Below are positions 1 through 8,660 of a stretch of 64,000 nt of DNA, piece after piece (positions within the stretch are counted from its first letter, which is position 1; every line of letters starts with the position of its first letter). The stretch spans positions 114,403-178,402 of the forward strand of contig JANWJS010000011.1 of NCBI GenBank assembly GCA_025451845.1. The letters run 5' to 3'. This DNA comes from Steroidobacteraceae bacterium. Lineage in GTDB: Bacteria > Pseudomonadota > Gammaproteobacteria > Steroidobacterales > Steroidobacteraceae. Position numbers and translations under genes: made by a program. The notes beneath the pieces are model-generated. The model was not told the DNA's origin. It saw only the letters and a program-made list of their open reading frames with translations, and made no database searches.

Positions 1-318
1 TTCGAGTTCCGGCATTTCTCCTGGCTGAGCGCGGAGGTGTTCGAGCGCCTGAAAGCCCGGAATCTGACGCTGTGCATCGCCGACAACGAGAACTCGTCCA
101 CACCGCTCGAGATGACGGCCGATTACGGCTACTTCAGGCTGCGCGACGAAGGCTACACACCGGAGGACATCGCGCAGTGGGCGCGGACGATCCGCGAGAA
201 AGCATCACGCTGCAGCGAGGTATTCGTCTATTTCAAGCATGAGGAAGCCGGTACGGGTCCGCGGTTCGCGCGCCTGCTGTTGGATGCGCTCGGAATATCC
301 GGAAGCACCGGTGGATGA
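1..318 (+). CDS. DUF72 family protein (YecE-like), 3' part only
   Basis: The reading frame is open from base 1 and begins inside a protein, so the 5' end lies outside the window. The residues visible before the first internal start (FEFRHFSW) match the signature near the middle of DUF72 proteins, and the tail FVYFKHEEAGTGPRFARLL resembles the conserved DUF72 C-terminus with its F-x-x-H-E pattern. DUF72 proteins adopt a TIM-barrel-like fold; their biochemical role is not established. About 105 residues of a family that is usually 240-300 residues are present. Family assignment is by motif recognition. Confidence 0.8.
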   Translation, partial: FEFRHFSWLSAEVFERLKARNLTLCIADNENSSTPLEMTADYGYFRLRDEGYTPEDIAQWARTIREKASRCSEVFVYFKHEEAGTGPRFARLLLDALGISGSTGG

Positions 319-420
319 CGGTGTCCCGGTGGTCAACGGGCGGCTTGCGGCTGACGGATGGAGTGGTCCAAGCCGAACGGCGCGGCCGTCTTGCCGTACG
401 AGCTCCCGGTCCGATTGCGT

Positions 421-1191
421 CTATTGCATCTGGACCCGCAGAATCTTCCAAGACCTCTGCCAACTGGAGCTCACCATCCGGTCCGTAAAAACGATGCCGT
501 AGCGCATCAACCACGCCTCCTCGGACCGGGTGGTCACGACTCCATTGGTATTCAAAGCCTCGCAGTGGAGTTTCTGCGCATTTCCGAGGAGCGCGGGATT
601 GAGCTCGGCGGCGGGGAAGACACTGCCGAACTCGCAGTTCAGGGCGCCGGACTGGAAGTTCATAATCTGTTGTGAAAGGCCCTCCTCAAAGCGGAAGTGA
701 ATGTCACCGCTGCCGGGGCCGCTCGCCGGCCACGCAGTAACCGGCTCGAGTGAATGGGTTGCGAATATCTGGTTGGAGTTCAGTGCGTTCAGCTGGACCT
801 GTTGCGTGCGAAGGTAGAGCAAGCCTCTGTATGTCAGGGAGTAGTCTTCCTGGAACGGCACTCCATTATTGTTCAGAACGTCCAGTATCTGGACGTAGGG
901 TCCACCGGCGGCGGTGTAGGTCGTGGTATTGACGAAGTGGTTGATCTGATTGTCCGACGTGCGCGAAACGGTCAAGGAAAGGGTCAATTTCATCTGATGA
1001 AAGCCCATCGGCGAGGAATCCGCCGCTCCTAGGGTCGCCGCGACCTGCTGCGGAACGTCCGTTACGGCGAAATGCGACTGCATGTAGTCGCTCTTGTTGG
1101 CCTCGATCTGCCTCACCGCCTCCGGCATGCACCCGGAGAGCGTCACAGCGGTGATGATCATCAGCGTCGTGCACGCCCGGCTCATCGTCAT
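421..1191 (-). CDS. predicted lipoprotein of unknown function
   Basis: A 256-residue protein with a lipoprotein signal: short basic start, hydrophobic stretch, then the lipobox LSGC at about residues 19-22, so the mature protein is probably membrane-anchored. The start at 1191 is preferred over an upstream TTG at 1206 because GGGAGAA lies about 8 bases before it. The mature part is rich in Asn, Gln and Thr with alternating polar segments and no motif I recognise. It stands alone between a DUF72 gene and wrbA, so context gives no functional hint. Confidence 0.6.
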   Translation of the reverse strand: MTMSRACTTLMIITAVTLSGCMPEAVRQIEANKSDYMQSHFAVTDVPQQVAATLGAADSSPMGFHQMKLTLSLTVSRTSDNQINHFVNTTTYTAAGGPYVQILDVLNNNGVPFQEDYSLTYRGLLYLRTQQVQLNALNSNQIFATHSLEPVTAWPASGPGSGDIHFRFEEGLSQQIMNFQSGALNCEFGSVFPAAELNPALLGNAQKLHCEALNTNGVVTTRSEEAWLMRYGIVFTDRMVSSSWQRSWKILRVQMQ

Positions 1192-1338
1192 GCTGATTTC
1201 TCCCAATCCTTACCATGTTGTAAACGCGCGAAGTGTGCGGTCGTCAACTACCAACGGCCGTGCTCCGCCTCACACTGACGGCGTGAAGCAATCCGCTGAT
1301 TGAGACGGCGGTCACAGTTGGCAATGAACTTCTGTTGC

Positions 1339-1947
1339 TCAGCTCCCTGCCAGCCTCGCCGCAATCCGCGTCACGTGCTCGCCCTGAAAGCGGCACATCT
1401 CGAGCTCGAGCGCGCTGGGCATGCGCAGCTCGGCACCCGCGCCGGTGACGCAGCTCGCGCCATAGGGCGAGCCGCCGGTGACTTCCCGCAGTGTCGTGAG
1501 GTCCTTGAACGTGTAGGGCAGGCCCACGATGATCATTCCGTGATGCAGCAGCGTCAAATGAAAGGAAGTCGCCGTGGTTTCCTGGCCTCCATGTTGGCTG
1601 GCGGTGCTGCAGAAGACGCTGCCCACTTTTCCCACGAGCGCTCCGCGTGTCCAGAGCGCGCCGGTCTGGTCGAGGAAGTTGCGCATCTGCGCGGCCATGT
1701 TGCCGAAGCGCGTCGGGGTGCCGAAGATGATCGCGTCGTAGCGCTCGAGCTCCGCCGGCTCTGCGAGGGGGGCGGGCTGGTCCATGCGAAACCCTGACGC
1801 TCTGCAAATCTCGGGCGGCACGATCTCGGGTACCCGCTTGACCTCGACTCGCGCGCCGGGAACCTTGCGCGCGCCTTCGGCCTGCGCCTGCGCCATGACT
1901 TCGATGTGACCGTAGCTGCTGTAGTAGACGACGAGGACGTTCGGCAT
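1339..1947 (-). CDS. wrbA: NAD(P)H:quinone oxidoreductase, WrbA type
   Basis: A 202-residue flavodoxin-fold protein, the usual WrbA length. The N-terminus [16 protein letters not shown] is the FMN phosphate-binding loop, [21 protein letters not shown] is the WrbA signature, and [10 protein letters not shown] is the third FMN-contact segment. WrbA reduces quinones by two electrons, avoiding semiquinones, in the cytoplasm. The start at 1947 has AGGAGA about 6 bases upstream; a longer frame reading to 2088 overlaps the next gene and is unlikely. The gene is 19 bases behind the alpha/beta hydrolase and probably co-transcribed, which suggests quinone detoxification linked to aromatic breakdown (inference). 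Confidence 0.9.
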   Translation of the reverse strand: MPNVLVVYYSSYGHIEVMAQAQAEGARKVPGARVEVKRVPEIVPPEICRASGFRMDQPAPLAEPAELERYDAIIFGTPTRFGNMAAQMRNFLDQTGALWTRGALVGKVGSVFCSTASQHGGQETTATSFHLTLLHHGMIIVGLPYTFKDLTTLREVTGGSPYGASCVTGAGAELRMPSALELEMCRFQGEHVTRIAARLAGS

Positions 1948-1966
1948 GGATGTTCTCCTGGCGGCA

Positions 1967-2794
1967 TCAGCCGGCATGGCGTTCGAGGAACGCCCGCAGG
2001 ACTGCGTTGTACATGAGGGGGTTGTCGAGATTGGGAATGTGCCGGGCGGCGCAAATGCTGGCGCGTTGCGCGCCGGGAAGCGCCTCACTCAGCGCATCGG
2101 CCGCACGCAGCCGGGGCGGTAGATCGTGCTCGCCGGTGACGATCAGTGCGGGAGCTCGCAGCGAGGCGGCAGCGGCTCGATCCCAATGATCCTCGGGCGC
2201 AGGCAGCTCCTGGAGCAGATCGTTGCCGCTGTATCGAGCAGTCATGCGCTGCAGGAGGTTGCGCGGCTGCACCGACTGCGTTTGCAGTTGCATCAGGGGA
2301 TGGCTGGCCCAGCGACGGCGGAAAGTCTCGATTTCGCCGCCGGCGATGAGGCCGCGATATTCGGGTAGCGGCACGTCCTCGGTTTCAGCGGCGGATGCGT
2401 CTGCCAAGACTCGCGGGGGCCCGTCGAGAATCAGGCACGAGAGCCGCTCGGGCGCGATGCGGCACAGGTGTAGCGCCACGCGGGCGCCCTGCGACATGCC
2501 GAGGCAGGCGAGCCGTTCGAGTTGGAGCTTGTCGCATAGGGTGAGCGCGTCCTGCGTATCGGCAGCCAGGGCCGCACGGCCCGATGACAGGCCGAAGCCG
2601 CGCCGATCGAAGCGCACGAGGCGAAATGAATCGCCGAGCCCCGTGACTTGCGGCTCCCACATGTCGAGATCGAGCGTCCAGCCGTGAATGAGCAACACGG
2701 GCGGTCCGCTGCCTTCATCGCGGTAACGCAGAAGAGCGCCTGCGACAGGCAAGTAGTGGTCCGGGGTGGCCGAGGACGGCGGCACTGCAATCAT
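1967..2794 (-). CDS. alpha/beta hydrolase (enol-lactonase-like)
   Basis: A 275-residue alpha/beta hydrolase. The oxyanion-hole motif HGW (about residues 37-39) and nucleophile elbow GMSQGA (Ser about residue 100) are visible; a late Asp (EHD) and a His near ARHIPN complete a plausible triad. The architecture resembles 3-oxoadipate enol-lactonases and related ester or C-C hydrolases, but the substrate cannot be told. The start codon overlaps an IclR-type palindrome, and no clear Shine-Dalgarno lies upstream, so the transcript may be leaderless or tightly operator-controlled. The gene follows the IclR gene on the same strand with an 83-base gap. Confidence 0.85.
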   Translation of the reverse strand: MIAVPPSSATPDHYLPVAGALLRYRDEGSGPPVLLIHGWTLDLDMWEPQVTGLGDSFRLVRFDRRGFGLSSGRAALAADTQDALTLCDKLQLERLACLGMSQGARVALHLCRIAPERLSCLILDGPPRVLADASAAETEDVPLPEYRGLIAGGEIETFRRRWASHPLMQLQTQSVQPRNLLQRMTARYSGNDLLQELPAPEDHWDRAAAASLRAPALIVTGEHDLPPRLRAADALSEALPGAQRASICAARHIPNLDNPLMYNAVLRAFLERHAG

Positions 2795-2820
2795 TCGTAT
2801 AGCGAAAACCTTTTCGCTAT
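2793..2820. promoter_or_regulatory. IclR-type operator at the hydrolase start
   Basis: TTCG-TATAG-CGAA lies at 2794-2806 and is part of a perfect inverted repeat at 2799-2820, with arms ATAGCGAAAA and TTTTCGCTAT and a 2-base spacer. A near copy sits at the start of the citryl-CoA-lyase-like gene (3767-3788). The first base of the hydrolase start codon is inside the site, so bound regulator would block transcription or initiation. Assignment to the neighbouring IclR protein is inferred from proximity and repetition. Confidence 0.65.
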
Positions 2821-2842
2821 GAGGTTAGAGGCGAGACTCCGC

Positions 2843-2858
2843 ACCGTCAAGTGACGGT
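2843..2858. terminator. short hairpin between IclR and hydrolase genes
   Basis: ACCGTCA and TGACGGT form a perfect 7-bp inverted repeat with a 2-base centre, 20 bases past the IclR stop codon. There is no T-run on the minus strand, so it is a weak terminator candidate and could equally be a binding site. Confidence 0.25.
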
Positions 2859-2877
2859 CCGCGGCTACGTAACCGAC

Positions 2878-3687
2878 TCAGACCTGCGCGCTCAGCGAGA
2901 GCCCGGGAATTGCCCGCAGGTCGGCGGAGATCCGGCGGCTCAACTGCCGGAGCATGCCGAGGCGGTCGCGGACGAGCCGGACCCTGGTCATCTTGCCCGA
3001 GTGGCTGGAGCTGTTGAGCGCGGCGACGATTCTGCCGGACAGGTCGAGAACCGGCACGGCGAGTGCAACGACGCCGTATGCGAGCTCGTCTGCGACTGCC
3101 GCGTAACCGGAATGCCGGCACTCATCGATGAGCGCGCGCAGCTCGGTGGGATCGCAGACCGTCTTGTCTGTCAGCGCCATCAGTTTGGCGGTCTCGAAAT
3201 AGTGTTCCAGGCGCTCGGGGCTCAACCCCGCGAGCAGGACGCGGCCCATCGACGTCGCATGGGCCGGGAAGCGGCTGCCGACGTGCGCCTCGAGCCGCAG
3301 CAGGGTTCGGACCGATGCGCGTGCAACGTAAACGATGTCGTTGCCGTCGAGCACCGACATCGCCGCGGAATCGCCCGTCTTGCGCGCAAGGTCCTCGAGG
3401 TGAGTCTGGGTGAGGTGCTCGATGTCCATCGAGTCGAGATAGGCGGCGCCGAGCTCGAGAACTTTCGGCCGCAGCAGAAAGCTGCGCCCGTGGCGAGTGA
3501 CGTACCCGAGATCCTCCAGCGTGAGCAGGCAACGCCGTGCCGTCGCGGCGGGAATCGCGGCGCTGCGCGCGATGTCGCTGAGGGTCGGGGCGGGATGCTC
3601 CCGCGAGAACGCGCGAATGACGGCGATGCCCTTGGCGAGACCGCCCATCGCTTCGCGCCGGCTTGGGGGAGCTTTACGTGCAACCAT
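2878..3687 (-). CDS. IclR family transcriptional regulator
   Basis: A 269-residue IclR protein. The N-terminal winged helix-turn-helix covers about residues 10-75 (TLSDIARSAAIPAATARRCLLTLEDLGYV), and the C-terminal ligand domain runs from about 85 to 265, with the usual AYLDS, GNDIVYVAR, RFPAHATSMGRVLLAGL and SGYAAVADELAYGVVALAVPV segments. It is closest in style to the PcaR/PobR aromatic-acid subgroup (DSMDIEHLTQ, NSSSHSGKMT). The start at 3687 puts the domain at its usual distance from the N-terminus; the frame extends to 3813 but would cover the divergent promoter. Palindromes upstream of this gene suggest autoregulation. Confidence 0.9.
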   Translation of the reverse strand: MVARKAPPSRREAMGGLAKGIAVIRAFSREHPAPTLSDIARSAAIPAATARRCLLTLEDLGYVTRHGRSFLLRPKVLELGAAYLDSMDIEHLTQTHLEDLARKTGDSAAMSVLDGNDIVYVARASVRTLLRLEAHVGSRFPAHATSMGRVLLAGLSPERLEHYFETAKLMALTDKTVCDPTELRALIDECRHSGYAAVADELAYGVVALAVPVLDLSGRIVAALNSSSHSGKMTRVRLVRDRLGMLRQLSRRISADLRAIPGLSLSAQV

Positions 3688-3701
3688 GAGCGGAGAGTCT
3701 A

Positions 3702-3716
3702 TTTCGGTATGCGAAA
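3702..3716. promoter_or_regulatory. IclR-type palindrome upstream of the regulator gene
   Basis: TTTCG-GTATG-CGAAA, with 5-bp inverted arms, lies 15 bases upstream of the IclR start codon. It shares the TTCG-N5-CGAA core with the sites at 2794, 3762 and 3781. It is placed where a bound regulator would repress its own gene. Confidence 0.55.
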
Positions 3717-3760
3717 GGACGGAAGAGTCTTGACGACCGTCCGGCGGCGGTTCACGATCT

Positions 3761-3794
3761 ATTCGTATAACGAAGACTATTTCGCTATCCGAAA
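3761..3794. promoter_or_regulatory. tandem IclR-type palindromes before the citryl-CoA-lyase-like gene
   Basis: Two adjacent copies of the core are present: TTCG-TATAA-CGAA (3762-3774) and TTCG-CTATC-CGAA (3781-3793), spaced 19 bases centre to centre, close to two helical turns. The second ends directly against the ATG at 3795. Bases 3767-3788 align with the 22-bp inverted repeat at 2799-2820 with few changes. Confidence 0.65.
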
Positions 3795-4601
3795 ATGAAG
3801 ATCGGTCCTCCATCGCAACACGCCACCGCCATCTGCGGCTCCACTGACGAGGGCATCTGGGTCCGCGGGCGCGACCTCACCGCAGATCTGATGGGCAAGA
3901 TCGGCTTCACCGATTATTTTTGGCTGCTCCTCACCGGTGCGAGGCCGACGCCAGCGCAGAGCCGTATTCTCGATGCCACCCTGGTCGCGATTGCCGAGCA
4001 CGGACTGGTACCGAGCGTACAGGCGAGCCGGATGACGCTGGCTGCGGCGCCAGAGGCGCTCCAGGGAGCGGTGGCCGCCGGGCTCCTCGGCTGCGGCTCG
4101 GTCATCCTGGGGTCCGCCGAGGCGGCGGGGCGCTTCTTCGCGCAGATCACAACGCGAACCGGTGAGGGCAAAAATGACGAGGCGGCCGCGGGCGAGTTGG
4201 CGCGCGAGTATCGCGGGCAGCGGCGGGCGATCCCGGGGTACGGGCACCCACTGCACAAGCGCTCCGATCCCAGAGCGGAGCGCCTCCTGGCGATCGCGCA
4301 GGAGCTCGGGACGGCAGGCCGATACACGGATCTGGCGCGCAGCGTCGAGCGGCTGCTCCCGGAGCTGACCGGCAAGGCGCTCACCCTGAATGTCTCCGGC
4401 GCCATCGCGGCGGTGCTTCTGGATGCCCACTACCCGCTGCACGCGCTCAAAGGCGTGCCGCTGTTGGCGCGCACGGCCGGTCTCATTGCACACCTCGTGG
4501 AGGAGCAGGTTCGCCCGATCGGCTTCGCAATGTCCGCTGCAGCCGCCGAGGCGATCGGTTACGACGGCGACGCCCCGCCCGGCCAGAGGCCGAAGCCATG
4601 A
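3795..4601 (+). CDS. citrate synthase-like protein (probable citryl-CoA lyase)
   Basis: A 268-residue protein of the citrate synthase superfamily, much shorter than true citrate synthases (about 370-430). The catalytic-region motif GYGHPLHKRSDPRAE (residues 148-162) corresponds to the superfamily G-x-G-H-x-x-x-K-x-x-DPRA block, and the small domain carries LNVSGAIAAVLLD. Short members of this kind are usually annotated citryl-CoA lyase and cleave or form 3-hydroxy-acyl-CoA type bonds. It overlaps the next CoA-transferase gene by 4 bases, which fits activation of an organic acid to its CoA ester followed by a retro-Claisen step (inference). Operators abut its start; no obvious ribosome-binding site is seen, so leaderless expression is possible. 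Confidence 0.8.
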   Translation: MKIGPPSQHATAICGSTDEGIWVRGRDLTADLMGKIGFTDYFWLLLTGARPTPAQSRILDATLVAIAEHGLVPSVQASRMTLAAAPEALQGAVAAGLLGCGSVILGSAEAAGRFFAQITTRTGEGKNDEAAAGELAREYRGQRRAIPGYGHPLHKRSDPRAERLLAIAQELGTAGRYTDLARSVERLLPELTGKALTLNVSGAIAAVLLDAHYPLHALKGVPLLARTAGLIAHLVEEQVRPIGFAMSAAAAEAIGYDGDAPPGQRPKP

Positions 4602-5779
4602 GCGCTCCGAGCCCACAGCGCACCGGTCTCGCCGGGGCTCTCGCGGGCATTCGCGTGGTGGAGCAGGGCACCTTCATCACGGGTCCCTGCGCGGGAATGA
4701 TGCTCGCTGATCTCGGCGCCGATGTCATCAAGGTGGAGAGCCCGGACGGCGATCCCTACCGCAGCTACCAGGGCGGCCGGTACTCGCCGCATTTCCAGGC
4801 CTACAACCGCAACAAGCGCGGGATCGCCCTCGACCTCAAGCGCGCGGCCGACCGGGAGCTGTTCGAAGGCCTCATCCGCGAAGCGGACGTCTTCATCCAG
4901 AACTTCAGGCCCGGCACCGCGGAGCGCCTGGGCTCGGGCCCGCAGCGGCTGCGGGAATTGAATCCGCGGCTCGTCTACTGCGCGATCAGCGGCTTCGGCC
5001 GCAATGGACCGTATGCGGAGCGGCCGAGCTACGACTCGGTTGCACAGGCGCTCAGCGGCTTTCTGAGCGTCGTAGTCGACGCGCGCGACCCCCAGTTTCT
5101 CGGACCGGCGCTCGCCGACGCGATTACCGGCATCTATGCGGCCTATGGGGTTCTTGGAGCGCTGGTGCAACGCGGGCGCACGGGCGAGGGCACGCTGGTC
5201 GAAGTCTCCATGCTCGAGGCGATGACTCACTTCGCCGTTGAGCCGTTTGCAGCCTATTTCGCGCTGGGCACGGTGCCCCGCGCCGCCGACCGCCCACGTC
5301 TGGCGCAGGCCTACATCCTGCGGACCGCCGACGCAAGGCTGATCGTCCTCCATCTCTCCTCGCTCGAGAAGTTCTGGACCGGCCTCGTCGCGGCGCTCGC
5401 AGACCCGCAGCTTGCGCTCGATCCACGCTTCCACACGCGCCAGGCGCGGATCGCAAACTACGAAGCGTTGCGCTCGGAGCTCATGACCCGCTTCGCGGCA
5501 AAGGATCTGAGCCACTGGTCCGAGAGGCTTCGCCACCACGACGTGCCGCACGCACCGATCAATGGGGTCGATCAAGTGGTTGCCGATCCGCAGGTGGCGC
5601 ATCTGGGGCTCATCGTTCCGGTCGAGACGGCACATGGCGGCGATCGTGCCGTGCGTCCGGCCGTCAGATTCGCGGGTGAGCACGCCAGAAGCGTGCACTC
5701 AGCTCCTCTTCTCGACGAGCATGGAGCACAGATTCGCGAGGCGTTGCGAGCCGCAGCCGAATGGCCGGCCCGCAGGTGA
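4598..5779 (+). CDS. CaiB/BaiF (class III) CoA-transferase
   Basis: A 393-residue protein, typical length for the family. It begins LAGIRVVEQGTFITGPCAGMMLADLGADVIKVESPDGD, the classic N-terminal block, followed by NRNKRGIALDLK and the catalytic-Asp region (VFIQNFRPGTAERLG, ISGFGRNGPYAERPSYDSVAQALSG). Class III enzymes move CoA between carboxylic acids by an aspartyl-CoA intermediate in the cytoplasm. The start overlaps the upstream stop (ATGA), so the two genes are translationally coupled. The acid substrate cannot be read from the sequence. Confidence 0.9.
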   Translation: MSAPSPQRTGLAGALAGIRVVEQGTFITGPCAGMMLADLGADVIKVESPDGDPYRSYQGGRYSPHFQAYNRNKRGIALDLKRAADRELFEGLIREADVFIQNFRPGTAERLGSGPQRLRELNPRLVYCAISGFGRNGPYAERPSYDSVAQALSGFLSVVVDARDPQFLGPALADAITGIYAAYGVLGALVQRGRTGEGTLVEVSMLEAMTHFAVEPFAAYFALGTVPRAADRPRLAQAYILRTADARLIVLHLSSLEKFWTGLVAALADPQLALDPRFHTRQARIANYEALRSELMTRFAAKDLSHWSERLRHHDVPHAPINGVDQVVADPQVAHLGLIVPVETAHGGDRAVRPAVRFAGEHARSVHSAPLLDEHGAQIREALRAAAEWPARR

Positions 5780-5825
5780 GGAGCACCGGACCCGAATATC
5801 GAATCAATAACGAGGGGATATCACC

Positions 5826-8087
5826 GTGCGCACATCTTACGTAGGATGGTTAGCCGCGCTGACCATGATGTTTGGGCAGCTTGGGCAGCTCATCGCAGTT
5901 CCGGCCAGGGCGCAAACCGTCGCCAGCCTCCAGGAGGTGGTCGTGACGGCGCGCAAGCGCCCGGAGCTGTTCCGCAATCTGCCGATGACGGAGAGCGTGT
6001 TCACTCCGCAGTCGATCAGGTCTGCCAACATCACCAGCCCCCGCGACTTCATCGCGATGGTGCCGAACATGACGCTGGTCCAGACGCAGAACGTCGGCAA
6101 TGCCTTCGTCACCATCCGGGGCATTTCGCAGGCCCGCAACAGCGAGCCCTCGGTCGCCGTGATCGTCGATGGCGTCGAGGAGACGGACCCGGAACAGTTC
6201 GCCCAGGAGCTGTTCGGCATCCAGCAGATCGAGGTACTGAAGGGGCCGCAGGGGGCCCTCTACGGCCGGGACGCCATCGGCGGGGCGATCATCATCACCA
6301 CAACCCCGCCCTCCGATCACACCCAGGGCAGCGTCACGCTCGGCGTGGGGAACGGGCCGGCCGAGCGCGCCCGCGGCATCGTGAGCGGTCCGCTCGACTC
6401 CGCCGGTACCTTGAAATACAGCGCCGCCCTCAGTTTCTATAACACGGATGGCTACCTCGAGAACACCTACCTCAATCGCAAGGCGGACCCGTACCGCGAC
6501 TACGCAGGCAGGGTGCGACTGCTGTGGGAGCCGGGTGGGGCCCTTACGGCTGACCTGCGCCTCGCCTACGATCGGGTGCAGACCACCGCCTACTTCTACG
6601 TCATTCCGCGCGATGACGAGGCAAACGTATTCTCCAGCTTCACCACGGCCGCGAACGCGAACGACATCACCAGCCCCATTCAGGTCAACAACGAAGGCAC
6701 GGACAACCGCGACATCCTGGACATCCCGTTCAAGCTGGACTACCGCACGGACTACGGAACTTTCACGTCGATCTCGGACTACGACCAGACCAAGGAGATC
6801 GATACCGGCGATGCCTATGATTTCCGCCCGATCAATACTTCGATCGCCAACGACTATTTCTTCGCGACGATTCCTGCGGCGCTCGGCGGCCCCTTGGACG
6901 AGAGTCAGAGCCAGTTCATCCGCGTGCGCTCGTGGAGCGAGGATCTGCGCTTCACCTCGCCCTCGAAGGAGCGGTTCACGTGGATCGCCGGGCTCTACTT
7001 CCTGCACAAGGAGCGCTTCATTTCAACGGACAATATCGTGGATCGGGGTTTGGGCGTTCCAGCCGTCTATGAGACTCCGCTCGTCGCTCCGACGAATCCT
7101 TTTGCGACCAACACGAACGTCACTTTCCTCGCGGATGGCCAGAAGAGCAATGCCTGGGCGGCCTATGGCGATGCTACCTATAAGCTGACCGACCAGTGGG
7201 AGGTGGATGCGGCCCTGCGCTACGACCAGGACAAGGTCAGTGACACCACTCGCACGCCGCCCTATTTTCTGCGGATGGTCCTGGACCCGACCGCTTACGA
7301 TGGCGAAGTACGCACGGAAACCTGGGGAGCGTGGCAGCCGAAACTCACCCTGCGCTACAAGCCGAATGACGCCTGGACCCTGTACACCGATTGGAGCCGC
7401 GGCTTTCGCAGCGGCGGATTCAACCAGACGGGAGTGGGCGCGGTAGCCGTCGCAAACGGCATCAAGGGCGTCAACGACGTGTTCAATGCCGAGATCGCTG
7501 ATACTTTCGAGCTGGGCGTCAAGGGAGACATGCTCGATCACCGGCTGAGTGTCGACGCCGACGTGTTTCACACTCATTCGAACAACGGGTATTTCTTCGT
7601 CTACCTTTCACAGAACTCCACGCAGAATCTCGGCAACCTGAATGCAACGTACAAGGGCGCGGAGATCCAGCTCACCGCCTATCCCACGGATCATCTGCAG
7701 GTCTACGCCGGGTATGGGTACACGGACAGCCGGATCACCAAGATGGCCGATCCCACCGTCCTCGGGAACCAGGCGCCACTGGTGTCGCGCGACACCGTGA
7801 ACGCGGGCGCGATGTATCTGCATGCGCTCACCGATGGGCTCAAGGGGACTGCGCGCCTCGATTTTCAGAACATCGGCCGCACGTGGTGGGACCCGGCGAA
7901 CTCAACCTCACGCGACCCGATTTCGCTCGTCAACCTCGACCTCAGCCTGCAGGGCACCCAGTGGAGCCTCACGGCCTGGTCGAAGAACCTCACCAATAAG
8001 ATCTACAATGCGGAATTCTCCCCAGGAGGGTTCCTCTGGCGGGCCCTGCCGCGGCGCTACGGGCTCGATTTCGAGTATCGCTTCTGA
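5826..8087 (+). CDS. TonB-dependent outer-membrane receptor
   Basis: A 753-residue receptor. Residues 1-30 are a signal peptide ending ARA; LQEVVVTARKR follows, the segment common at the start of plug domains in receptors for plant or aromatic compounds. The plug (about 50-165) holds FVTIRGI, VAVIVDGV and IEVLKGPQGALYGRDAIGGAI. The rest is a 22-strand-type barrel, closing with the terminal aromatic YRF. It uses a GTG start with GAGGGG upstream. Its place between CoA-activation genes and a VOC enzyme suggests it imports the substrate of this cluster rather than a siderophore (inference). Confidence 0.92.
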   Translation: MRTSYVGWLAALTMMFGQLGQLIAVPARAQTVASLQEVVVTARKRPELFRNLPMTESVFTPQSIRSANITSPRDFIAMVPNMTLVQTQNVGNAFVTIRGISQARNSEPSVAVIVDGVEETDPEQFAQELFGIQQIEVLKGPQGALYGRDAIGGAIIITTTPPSDHTQGSVTLGVGNGPAERARGIVSGPLDSAGTLKYSAALSFYNTDGYLENTYLNRKADPYRDYAGRVRLLWEPGGALTADLRLAYDRVQTTAYFYVIPRDDEANVFSSFTTAANANDITSPIQVNNEGTDNRDILDIPFKLDYRTDYGTFTSISDYDQTKEIDTGDAYDFRPINTSIANDYFFATIPAALGGPLDESQSQFIRVRSWSEDLRFTSPSKERFTWIAGLYFLHKERFISTDNIVDRGLGVPAVYETPLVAPTNPFATNTNVTFLADGQKSNAWAAYGDATYKLTDQWEVDAALRYDQDKVSDTTRTPPYFLRMVLDPTAYDGEVRTETWGAWQPKLTLRYKPNDAWTLYTDWSRGFRSGGFNQTGVGAVAVANGIKGVNDVFNAEIADTFELGVKGDMLDHRLSVDADVFHTHSNNGYFFVYLSQNSTQNLGNLNATYKGAEIQLTAYPTDHLQVYAGYGYTDSRITKMADPTVLGNQAPLVSRDTVNAGAMYLHALTDGLKGTARLDFQNIGRTWWDPANSTSRDPISLVNLDLSLQGTQWSLTAWSKNLTNKIYNAEFSPGGFLWRALPRRYGLDFEYRF

Positions 8088-8100
8088 CCTGGAGGTACCC

Positions 8101-8646
8101 ATGGCCACGACCCTCGCAAAGCTGCCTTCCCGCCTGCACCACATGGCCTATGTCACACATGACCTGGAGGCCACGCGCAAGTTCTATGAGGAGGTGATCG
8201 GCTTGCCGCTGATGGCGACGTGGTGCGAGATCGATCAGCTCTTCGGTGCCGAGCGTGTCTACTGCCACCTTTTCTTCGGCATCGGCGACGGCGGCGCGCT
8301 TGCCTTCTTCAAGTTCGCGAAGCCGGAGGATGACCAGCAGTTCGGCCCCGAGATGCCCTTCACGCCGTTCCATCACATCGCCCTGAACGTCGACGGTGAC
8401 ACCCAGGCGGACATCGAGAGACGGCTGCAGGAGGCCGGCTATACGCCGCCGAAGACCTTTGTGCTCGAGCACGGGTATTGCCGCTCCGTGTACGTAACCG
8501 ACCCCAACGGGCTCATCCTGGAATTCACGCTGGATGCCCCGCAGGCCGATCAGATCGCGCGGACGCGGCGCGCCAACGCTCATTCGGACCTCAAGCGCTG
8601 GCTTGCCGGCGATCATACTTCCAACAATACCTATCGGCCCGAGTAG
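8101..8646 (+). CDS. VOC superfamily protein (glyoxalase/extradiol dioxygenase-like)
   Basis: A 181-residue protein with a strong GGAGG 8 bases before the ATG at 8101 and only 13 bases behind the receptor gene. Two beta-alpha-beta-beta-beta modules are visible: HHMAYVTHDLEATRKFYEEVIGL near the N-terminus and FHHIALNVDGDTQADIERRLQEAGY in the second half. Candidate metal ligands are the His in HHMAY, the His in FHHIAL and the Glu in LILEFTLD. The family includes glyoxalases, dioxygenases and isomerases acting on vicinal oxygen groups; the exact reaction is unknown. Confidence 0.85.
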   Translation: MATTLAKLPSRLHHMAYVTHDLEATRKFYEEVIGLPLMATWCEIDQLFGAERVYCHLFFGIGDGGALAFFKFAKPEDDQQFGPEMPFTPFHHIALNVDGDTQADIERRLQEAGYTPPKTFVLEHGYCRSVYVTDPNGLILEFTLDAPQADQIARTRRANAHSDLKRWLAGDHTSNNTYRPE

Positions 8647-8660
8647 CCCCGGGACGACGC

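Noticed and set aside
5850..7007. Long minus-strand open frame opposite the TonB receptor
   Set aside because: It is antisense to a clear receptor gene, and its composition (His, Arg and Val rich, no family) fits a shadow of high-GC coding DNA.
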